Made by a program: the position numbers and the translations under genes. Shown piece after piece: positions 55,548-64,000 of a stretch of 64,000 bases of DNA. The notes beneath the pieces are model-generated. The model was not told the origin of the DNA and did not search any database. It was given only the letters and a program-made list of their open reading frames with translations. Numbering within the stretch: position 1 is the first letter of the stretch; the number at the start of each line of letters is the position of its first letter. The stretch is taken from positions 1-64,000 of the forward strand of contig BROG01000344.1 of the NCBI GenBank assembly GCA_030159075.1, given 5' to 3'. Source of the stretch: Atrina japonica. Its lineage: Eukaryota; Mollusca; Bivalvia; Pterioida; Pinnidae.

Positions 55548-56419
55548 GATAAAAATTTAATTTATAGGAGAACACAACCATCTAAATATTTGAAAAAAAA
55601 AAAACTTATGCACGAGTATATACGGTACGTATGCATGCGAATATTGAGAGTAGTTCCTAATGTGATTATTCATGCACACTAATGCACAGTAGCACACACA
55701 GTGACATGCCAACATTGATGCATCCATTTCTTTTTCTTTATTTTCTTTATTATTTTATGTACATGATTTTTAAACTACTGAAAAGTATTTTGCCATTCAT
55801 ATATTTTTTGTTTGAATTGCTAAATGTTAAAAACAGAAAATTGGAACATTATGAGCAGATTTACAATAAAACTTTCAGATATTCTAGATTTTATGGTGTA
55901 AATGACGCTCAATGAATGACTTGAAAATTAATGATTAAATTGGAATATATAAAAAAAAACATTAAAAAAGTTGCATCAATTTTGGCATGTCACAGTATGT
56001 ATAGATTAAAGGCTTTGGCGATTAAAATTGTCTTTCTAGTCTATGAGTTCATAAAAAAGGTATAAAATGATAGAACAAAATAACATGCACTGAAACTTCA
56101 TGCAAAAGCCTTTGAACTATATTTCGAAACTTCAGAAAAACAAACGGTCTCGTTCATACTAACAGATTGAAATTCGGAACGGTCATTGTTTTAAAAATTG
56201 TTTCATCATCGTAGCATATCTACATCCACTGCAAACGATAAGAATACATTTCACGCTTTCGCTATTACCATCAGAAAATTGTTATGAAGAAAAAAGAATC
56301 TAAAGTTCTAAAGTAACAATGATTTTATGGAGCGAAAATAAAAGTAAAACCGTCCTTTTCGTAGGATAATTGGTAAATTATCAATTTAAAGGGCTTGTTC
56401 GATTGTGTCATCTGAACAT
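55548..56419. other. no recognisable gene
   Basis: AT-rich. The + frame at 55682-55915 has a hydrophobic middle but no supportable identity. Confidence 0.4.
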
Positions 56420-56424
56420 TTTTA

Positions 56425-56560
56425 TTTCAATATAAAAAATCGCAGTTACCAAAGTATAACGCTTTAGGATGTCTAGGATATAGGTTTAAAGCTGGTAAAA
56501 ATGGACAAACACGGATCTCTTGCAATCAAGAGTTAGGATCAAGGATCAATTACAAAAAGA
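56425..56560 (-). mobile_element. PLE family B 3'-tail fragment (-)
   Basis: AATCGCAGTTACCAAAGTAT at 56439, GTAAAAATGGACAAACACGG at 56494, CAATCAAGAGTTAGGATCA at 56523, then it fades. 56561-56790 after it is unassigned. Confidence 0.65.
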
Positions 56561-56794
56561 TATCTTGTTATCTATAGATTTCGTTAATTTCTCGGGTTTG
56601 GGGTATTTAAAAATTTAATTTTCGTTTTTTTTTTTAATTTTATGTTATGATATTAATAGAAATGTGTTATTGGTATTTCCGTTATTGGCATTTCATGTGG
56701 ATATACTTTACACTTTGTGTACATAAATGTTTCATATCTGTTAAAATGAAAATCTCCATTTCAAGAGAGCAGACTTCACTCAGAAGCATCTAAA

Positions 56795-57540
56795 TACCAA
56801 GAGGAAAATGCTAGCTATGGCCTTTAATTTGACATTTAGATATATTGACGACGTTTTGTCAATTAATAATGACAATTTTCATACATATGTCGATGCGATA
56901 TATTTCAACGAACTAGAAGTTAAATACACGGCAGAATCAAACACAAACTATTCCTATTTGGACATTTCACATATTATAAACACAGACGGTAAATTAACAA
57001 CCACGCTATACGAAACACGCGACGATTTCGACTTTCCCATCGTCAAAAGTGATATCCCCTATCACCGCAATGTGGTATGATATCTCTCAAAAGATCCAAT
57101 AAGCCAGATATGCCAGTTCGGCAAATGGACATTTCATATAAAGAGGTTAACTACTTACTGACAAGTTACAAGGATGTCAAAAATCGCGTTTGATGTCAAC
57201 ATTCCACAAATGTTAAGGTCGGTATAATAGGCTTGTTTGCGATGACTCTGTTTCACTAAATGAAATGATGAGTTGTCTGTTCGATAGCGGTTGTTCAGAC
57301 GCCTGTACCTGTTGTGACGAGCATTCGTTCCTCATTTATTTCATTTGTCTTTGATTGTGGACTCACGGTGTTTGTGATCGGTCAACAGGGGATGCTTACT
57401 CCTCCATGGCACCTGATACCGACTCTGGATTTCCAGAGGTGCGTGTTTGTGCAATGTTCACCAGATTTATATATGTATCCTGGGCATCCTGGAGATTTAG
57501 ACATTGGTATGGGAGATTTCTATATTTTACAGTTACTATG
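56795..57540 (+). mobile_element. PLE family B copy (+), active site to 3' end
   Basis: 56808-57060 stays open for about 85 codons: F-N-L-T-F-R-Y-I-D-D-V-L-S-I-N-N-D (catalytic D-D), Y-L-D-I-S, R-D-D-F-D-F-P-I-V. The F-Y-G-R-Y counterpart (57210) and the tail GGGGATGCTTACTCCTCCAT (57389) follow, to about 57520. The upstream half of the reverse transcriptase is missing. Confidence 0.8.
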
Positions 57541-57684
57541 TGGCATATGATTTCTGTTCGTTTGTTGTATTACCGCCTGCTGACCCCAACATCAATACTA
57601 TACTAAAGGGGCATACGCTGTGTTTACCCAAAATATTTCAATTTTTCCTAACTCCTTGTACTTGATGTACAATAACAAATAATA

Positions 57685-57875
57685 GCTATACACAGGCATA
57701 AACAAACTTATTCCTATATATTTTGTGAAGATAAGGTTAGGTCAAGAGTAGCACTCGTATACAAAAGGTTGAGTTGATCAATTGCAATTGAAAAAGTACC
57801 AAAGTTGGGTTTCTCAAGCAATTTTCACAAAATATATAGGAATTTATGAATTTGTATGCCTGTGTATATATTTTT
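57685..57875. mobile_element. short MITE-like palindrome
   Basis: ACACAGGCATAAACAAACTT then ATTCCTATATATTTTGTGAA (57691-57730) returns inverted at about 57822-57868, with a few mismatches. Centre of about 90 bp unique. The surrounding 57541-58449 has no gene. Confidence 0.6.
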
Positions 57876-58449
57876 GTTAGTAAAAAGGGGGACATTGAAA
57901 AAACCCAGCAAATGTCTCTTTAACTACAGTTTAAAATAGTAACTATATTTTACAATGGTAACCTGTAGTCACTATGATAAATCAACGTTTTCACTGAAGT
58001 AAATCAAAGTTAGTTCTATATAGTGACTTACTAATTTTGTTTACTATACTTAATTACTTTATATGATTTTTTACCATAGGTGAATACTTTATTTTATATA
58101 GAAACGTAACCTGTTGTTAGAGTATAGGCTAATTTTGCCAGTGATGTGGACATTATATTGAAGTGAAGAATCTACGTTTAAGCAAGATTTACTCCACTGT
58201 TATCAATATAATACTAGCTAGACACAAACTGTGACATAATAGGGACTTGAGTCATTTTAACGCACCACCCCTGTTGCAAAACGGGACTTCAGTTTTAAGT
58301 ATCACCCAGAAGACTCATGGTTTCCACTTCTGTACCGTTGGTGGAAGGAGTAATTCCCACTTTTAAATATTTAGTCTAATCTGGTACCGGAGAGTGAAAC
58401 TGTGACCTATAGATCCGCTTGTAGGTCAAACTCTTAAACTAACTAATCC

Positions 58450-59620
58450 ATCACAAGTGGTCAATGTATCCTACGCCCTGTATTCGCAAAATTACTCACC
58501 AAACATCTTACACATATTAAACAAGGTCTTCAGAAGTACTGTACAACGGCCTACTCAAGAAGTGGAGTCAATTAGATGTGATATTCTAAAGAATTCAAAA
58601 GAATTGTTGGAACATTTAAAATCTCTTTTAAAATATTTAGTGTTAGGTCATGAAGAACCTTACTTTGTGAAGGAACACTCTGATTACAATAACAAATACA
58701 CTGAAGACGATATTATCAAGACGCTGGGGTTTCCAGTAGACAACACCTTCGTGTTTTTTGCTGGACATTTTTTTCAACAAATTGTCGGCACTTCAATGGG
58801 TACAAAAGTGCACCTCTCTTGGCCGACATCTTTTTATATTCTCATATGAAGCGGAATTTATACAGTCTCTGCTCTCCAAAGGAAACAAACAGTTAGTATT
58901 TCGGTTCAATATTACTTACATGTATATAGACCCCTGTCAATGTATAATTCAGAATTACCTCGGCCAGATTTATCCTGTTGAGCTAGAGATCACTGAGACG
59001 ACAGAGATCAACACATTTGCTTCTTACCTAGATTTACTCCTGTCGACTGGATAGGACGGTCAACTTCACACCTCTCCTTATGGCAAACGCGACGATTTCA
59101 ATTTCCATATCCCAAACATCCCGTTTCTAAGTAGTAATATTCCATCTTTTCCTGTCTATGGCGTTTTCATTTCACAACGTTATGCCAGGGCATGCTCTTC
59201 TTATGAATGTTTTATTCTGAGAGCGAAACGACTTGCTAATGAACTACTTACACAAGGTTGCGTTGTATGGTCGGTACGGGAAATTTGTTAAAAATTATAA
59301 AATCCCCTTCTCAGTAATATTAGATAGCATTCTGGAGCACGGACGCAGACATTGACTCTCTTTTGCCAATCATGCTTTTCATCGATCTTGACCTTTTCAC
59401 CAAACTTGATCGTTCCACCGAATTTGACCTGTTCATTGAACTAGAAAGGTTTGCAACGGGTGTGGCATACCAGCAGAGGAGGCTGACTCCTTCCAAACAC
59501 CTGGTCCTATTCCGTTTTGTATTCGCAATTGCTCTTCATGTTGAGACCTCGTACATCTAATTCGTCGTGTTCTAATAGACTTGAGTTTCAATTATCAATT
59601 GGTACCTCTTCTTTTTAACG
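58450..59620 (+). mobile_element. PLE family A copy (+), reverse transcriptase to 3' tail
   Basis: In order on the + strand: I-L-K-N-S-K-E-L-L-E-H-L (58588), Y-T-E-D-D-I-I-K-T-L-G-F (58700), F-F-Q-Q-I-V-G-T-S-M-G-T-K (58770), a broken Y-I-D-D region (58920), A-S-Y-L-D-L-L-L-S (59020), Y-A-R-A-C-S-S-Y-E-C-F-I-L-R-A-K (59180), F-V-K-N-like end, and the family A tail with the TTCACCAAACTTGA words (59395) to about 59610. It is the longest single reverse transcriptase copy of family A on the + strand. Frames are broken at several places. Confidence 0.8.
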
Positions 59621-60075
59621 GTTTCACTGTTGATGAGAAACACACTTAACAATAGTATGAAATATAGGAAAATGTTAACAATTTATATGAGGAATACTCA
59701 CCATTAGAATTCAAGAAAGTTAAGATTATGAGAGTGTTTACAGTACTAATCAGAGGCAATTTTTACTAAAGGTCGTTACCTTGCCCATAAGCGTAGACGT
59801 AAAGTAAGACGTAACTCGAGTTGCTATTTGATTTACGTGTGTTTGATTGTCGATTTGATTTCTGGGACGATATTTTACTAAGACGATATAGTCTTGGAGA
59901 AAATTTTATTGTCTTTCTCGAACATATTTTACATTTCACTTAGATTTAGTTTGGTTCAAATTTCGTAGGTAGTTTGAACTTAGTTTTTAGTTATCATTTT
60001 GTTTGATTTCCATTTTCATTTTTTTATTGCATTTTCACGCTGTACTTTCAAAATGTAGCATTCTTTCACTCTCTG
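59621..60075. other. no recognisable feature
   Basis: AT-rich DNA without a match in the window. Confidence 0.4.
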
Positions 60076-60076
60076 G

Positions 60077-60180
<104 letters not shown>

Positions 60181-60309
60181 ATGTTTACGTGAGAGTGTGT
60201 ATGTGTACGTTTTTCCATGTTAGCTTAATCGTTTTGACCTAATGAAGGGATAGGTCGACAAGAAAATTTGATATTCATTTTGTCCGTGACGTTAGTCATT
60301 TTAGTGCTT

Positions 60310-60450
<141 letters not shown>

Positions 60451-60834
60451 GTGTTTTCACAAATTTAGTCAAAAAGTGCCAATACAAAAATTTAAACATA
60501 TACTACGGTGCTATATTTATTGCTTAAGAAAACGAAACAACTAGTTTGGCATCGTAAAAACAAATATTAGAATTTTGATGGTGCATTTTTAAATACATTA
60601 AATTTGATAGGTAAGATTGTGCTTAATTGTACAACTAGGACTAGGACTAATTTGCTGGTCAAATAGTAAAAATGTATGAGACCAAATATACCCCATCTGA
60701 AACGTGTGTTGCCCATCCAAATACACGGTAAACAATATCGGTATATACGAGATAGATCTCTGGAAATTTAACGCTAAAAAGGTGACCCGTAAATGCAATT
60801 TATGTCAAAATCTGACTCCTGCCAATTGTTAGTC

Positions 60835-61015
<181 letters not shown>

Positions 61016-61289
61016 GTATTGTCAAAATTCCATATTCCATATAATATATTCTATATTAGGATTGTCATTATATCTTTGTTTCTAACTCTCTATTTATATT
61101 AGTATATCTAAATGTTGGTCAATGTATTTACGCTATTGACCATGAACATATTTAATGTATATCCTCTTGGAGCATACCTTTAGAGCATGCATTGTAATGT
61201 CTTGAAGTATAGGAATATTTGTTGAAATAGTAGATCATTTTGAATGCCATGACCCTTGTGACTGGTAATACCTTGCTATGGAAGATAAG

Positions 61290-61450
61290 GCTTATACTGA
61301 TCAACGGATGGTGCTTACTTCTCCGCGACACCTGATCACACCTCTGGATTTCAAGAGGTTTTTGTCTGTCCAATGTTCACCAGATTTATATATTGTCCTC
61401 TGTACATCCTGCAGATTGGTACTTTGGTATCTGTGTCTTTATATGGTTGT
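61290..61450 (+). mobile_element. PLE family B 3'-tail fragment (+)
   Basis: GATGGTGCTTACTTCTCCGC, GACACCTGATCACACCTCTG, CAATGTTCACCAGATTTATA, ending TTTGGTATCTGTGTCTTTAT. Confidence 0.75.
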
Positions 61451-61504
61451 ATCTGTCTATAAGGTGTTGTAACAGGGATACAGGGACATCAGGGATTTAT
61501 TTGA

Positions 61505-61685
61505 ATTAGCGAGTAACTCATCGTGGGTGTGACTAGTCGACTGGGGATGCTTACTCGTCCATGGCACCTAATCTTATCTCTGGTTTTTCCAAGGTTCTTG
61601 TTTGTCCAATGTTCATCAGATTTATATATTGTCCTCTAAACATGATGATGATTAATACTTTGGTATTTGTTTTTTTATATGTTCA
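61505..61685 (+). mobile_element. PLE family B 3'-tail fragment (+), second in tandem
   Basis: CATCGTGGGTGTGACTAGTC, GGGGATGCTTACTCGTCCAT, CACCTAATCTTATCTCTGG, ending TTTGGTATTTGTTTTTTTAT. It lies about 55 bp after the previous tail in the same orientation, a head-to-tail pair of short 3' ends. Confidence 0.75.
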
Positions 61686-61689
61686 CCGA

Positions 61690-62192
61690 TAATATCCTCT
61701 ATGATAAAATTGAGCTGTCATTTGATTCATCTGAGTAATACATACCTATGTAACCTCTCCTGAGATTAAATAATATTAAGAGCATTCTTTTAATTTTTTG
61801 ATAATTTTCAATTTATTATAAATTGTTTGCCACCAATGCATATAATATTCGGTGCGCTTATATGTAATTTTATAATTAGTTATTATCTAATCAGGCGCAT
61901 GACGTCTCCAAGATACTTGAAATATATATCTCTACTGTAATAAAGACACTGACAAAAGATTGTCATCGAAAAATCGGCGAATTGTTTGTAATAATAGCTG
62001 AATATTCTAGTATACTGAGATAGAATTAGTCAACAGATGTTTCAGTTCTAGATATCAATAAATTCATAAACTTATTATCTATCGGTTTTGGTATTGATAA
62101 AGATGGCACAATCAGATGCCAATGTATTTCACAATTTTTATTTGTAATAAAGACCCAGAGGAACTTCATTGGGCATTCAATGTACAAGAGAA
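61690..62192 (+). other. 5' flank of TSP1 gene 5
   Basis: AT-rich, without the duplicated flank blocks seen at genes 2-4. No convincing promoter element. Confidence 0.4.
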
Positions 62193-62505
62193 ATGCACCA
62201 AAAACATATTTGTGTCGTTTTTATTGTATTGATGTTCTATTATTTTATATATACTGGAGCTGATGAAAATGGAAAATGTGGTTCCTTTTTATATTGTGAT
62301 TGGGCAGGGTGGGGTAGTTGGGCAGACTGTTCAAATGACTGTGGGCGAGGAATAATGACCCGTCAGAAAAGAATATGTTGCCCACGGGAATACACAGTGT
62401 ACAACATTAGCGAATGCGTGGTAAATTTCTGCAAATTCAGCATTGACAACTTAATCGAAAGAAAAGGATGTATTTCGTATTCAAAATGTGAAATATCTAC
62501 CGCGG
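62193..62505 (+). CDS. secreted TSP1-like cysteine-rich protein, first coding exon (gene 5)
   Basis: The exon has 104 codons plus one base, starting at the ATG at 62193. Upstream codons in this frame have no ATG, only a TTG. The signal peptide has a hydrophobic core V-V-F-I-V-L-M-F-Y-Y-F-I. The module reads K-C-G-S-F-L-Y-C-D-W-A-G-W-G-S-W-A-D-C-S-N-D-C-G-R-G, so the full W-x-x-W-x-x-W array is kept. C-C-P-R replaces C-C-P-P. All ten cysteines and the N-I-S sequon are present; the N-Y-T-N-S-Q-W segment is replaced by a more basic stretch. The phase-1 donor is G|GTAAGT. If the donor were not used the frame would stop 12 codons later. Together with gene 1 it is the most diverged member. Confidence 0.8.
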
Positions 62506-62550
62506 GTAAGTCTGTTTCTATTGATACAACATCGTTTTATTGATTTATAA

Positions 62551-62665
62551 AGGGAGCCTCCATGTGTGAGTGGTTGGAATATCGCGCTTTAAACAATGAT
62601 GTCTCTCACCTCTGGTTAGCGTGGGTTCGAATCCCACTGGAACCTAATCTGAATGGCGTAGTTGT
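62551..62665 (+). mobile_element. SINE tRNA-like head
   Basis: GGGAGCCTCCATGTGTGAGTGG (A-box region) and GTGGGTTCGAATCCCACTGG (B-box and T-stem) make a good tRNA-like fold with a long variable region. The body that follows the head at 3300-3590 is missing; a short TA tract (62695-62716) comes next. It is not a functional tRNA gene: there is no closing acceptor stem. Confidence 0.65.
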
Positions 62666-62731
62666 AATCCGGGCAGTTCAATGTGGCGCATTATGTATAT
62701 ATATATATATATATATTAGTAAATGCATGCA

Positions 62732-63123
62732 AAAAACTCCCCAAAAATTAACATTCACAAAAAACGAACAAAACAACATAAGGAGAGTATGGCACTCCAA
62801 AATCATATTAATGAGTTAAACCTAGTTTTTCTTAGTTAAACCCAGTTTTTTTCCAGTTAAACCTTAAAAACTAGGTTTAACGGTCCTATAATAACATCAA
62901 TGAGTATTTCGTGCAATAAACCTAGTTTTTTCTCAGTTAAACTCAGTTTTTCTCTCCAGTTAATTTAGGTAACGAGAAAAATTAGGTTTAAGTCGTAACC
63001 CGCATTAACTGGAGAAAAACTAAGTTTAACTGAAAAAACAATAGGTTTAACTGAAGGAAAACTAAGTTTATCCTTATGTTATTTTGTTCGTTTTTTGTGA
63101 ATGTTAATTTTTGGGGAGTTTTT
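62732..63123. mobile_element. fold-back MITE with 53-bp terminal inverted repeats
   Basis: 62732-62784 (AAAAACTCCCCAAAAATTAA onward) and 63071-63123 are inverted copies with a single mismatch in 53 bp. Inside lies the AAACTAGGTTTAAC word array of the 2497 family, entered by CACTCCAAAATCATATTAAT at 62793. This copy is the best preserved and lies in the first intron of gene 5. No coding capacity. Confidence 0.85.
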
Positions 63124-63146
63124 GACACATTTTACATCTATTACAG

Positions 63147-63382
63147 GGTCACAACAAACAGTTCATGTCTTCAGTATTACTCTACCGCATAGCATAAAAA
63201 TGTCAAAATCATATAAAACTGCTGTGTATTTTTATGAGATCAGTTGCAGTAATTCAATGGGAATATTTTATTTCACCTTCGTCAGAATCAATTTTCGTTC
63301 AGTGCAGTTTTGTTTAGATGATTTGCAGATTAAAGCAGGGAATTTGATAACGTCAATATTCCTACAATGGGTGATACAGTAA
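63147..63382 (+). CDS. candidate terminal exon of TSP1 gene 5
   Basis: It follows an acceptor-like ATCTATTACAG|GG. Joined in phase 1 to the donor at 62505 it stays open for 78 codons to a TAA. The translation has two cysteines and a hydrophobic, aromatic-rich character (Y-F-Y-E-I-S-C, I-F-Y-F-T-F-V), with no domain I recognise. No equivalent was found behind the other four exons, and in AT-rich DNA a frame of this size can arise by chance. Held only as a hypothesis. Confidence 0.2.
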
Positions 63383-63450
63383 AACACATCAACCCGACTA
63401 TATAATACCAATGTGATATTTCGCTCAGATAGCACCATTTAAATTATAAA

Positions 63451-63690
63451 CTCCTTAAAGCTTAGATATTCATTTTACAGTGGGTACTATTCGTCGGATT
63501 TGGTAACATTGTTTTATTATTTGGTTTTGTATGATACCACTTTCGTGGACGGAAATATACATTTATATCAAATTTTTGCTCAACTGATGAAGTCACAGAA
63601 ACGATCACCTTGATTATTTGTTTTTGTCTATTTTGTAAAACTGTAACTTAAGTATTGTTAATAATATTTGTGTCAAGTCGTATCTAGGAT
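63451..63690 (+). repeat. diverged TSP1 3'-flank block
   Basis: Matches 1436-1770 (TTTACAGTGG, CGGATTT, GTATGATACCACTT, CTCAACTGATGAAGTC, AGAAACGATC) and parts of 27425-27500. It supports the idea that the left and right edges of the window belong to the same kind of unit. 63691-64000 has no recognised feature. Confidence 0.5.
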
Positions 63691-64000
63691 TTTCAAGTGA
63701 CATTTCGCTATCAGAATCTCTTCCATCTAAATATAACCACTCAGGATTTCACACCAAAGTAAACTTTATTTAAATATTTTCTTTGTATGTATTTTGACAA
63801 TTTAGAATTTCCTTGACTGGTAATGGTACCTTTTGGGAACGAAAATCGAGATTTTTACCGAATATCTTCAGTTCTCAGTTCAACCAATCGAATTACTTTG
63901 AAATTGTTTACCATAATGGGTTACCTTTAGATGTAATACAATCTTATAAGTTTTGGTGGAAAATACGAAATAAAAATGAATTAAGCCCATTTTAAGAACT

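Noticed and set aside
62551..62665. Functional tRNA gene
   Set aside because: Good A- and B-box-like motifs but no matching acceptor stem; the same head occurs in SINE copies.

Overview
This is an animal genomic window: low GC, long introns, microsatellites everywhere and no operon-like gene packing. Several signs point to a mollusc, most likely a bivalve. It has tRNA-derived SINEs of types I associate with molluscs, many decayed Penelope-like retroelement (PLE) copies whose domain order matches the 'Naiad' type, and a chromodomain-bearing Ty3/gypsy element. I cannot name the genus. Host genes are sparse, and most of the DNA is mobile or repetitive.

The host content I can support is one tandem gene family on the + strand. 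Five first coding exons (21822-22134, 26854-27178, 33631-33955, 42741-43059, 62193-62505) each encode a signal peptide followed by a ten-cysteine thrombospondin type-1 (TSP1)-like module with a W-x-x-W-type motif. Each stops at a splice donor in phase 1. A broken copy lies at 37236-37350. Upstream and downstream flanking blocks are duplicated with the exons (26270-28500, 31850-35840, 35850-40170, 42290-43059, and an orphan block at 43430-43790), so the family grew by segmental duplication. The 3' exons are not securely located. One phase-compatible candidate lies at 63147-63382.

Layout: 1-9400 holds SINEs, a fold-back element and nested PLE copies, including GIY-YIG, CxC and reverse transcriptase segments on the - strand. 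9400-21300 is mostly unrecognised DNA with inverted-repeat elements, microsatellites and a 19-22 bp minisatellite. 21300-43100 holds the first four TSP1 exons and the pseudo-exon, separated by PLE pieces. 43100-48440 holds three non-autonomous elements. 48446-55543 is one complete, recent Ty3/gypsy LTR retrotransposon on the - strand, with LTRs, primer site, polypurine tract and a 4-bp target duplication. 55548-62192 is more PLE copies and microsatellites. 62193-64000 is the fifth TSP1 exon, then a SINE, a fold-back MITE and the candidate second exon.

The most interesting observations are four. The secreted TSP1 family shows an excess of amino-acid changes between its two youngest copies. The PLE has an N-terminal-endonuclease domain order. 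Several unrelated fold-back elements are all built from short repeated words between inverted ends. The LTR element has near-identical LTRs, yet all five of its reading-frame breaks look like small insertions.
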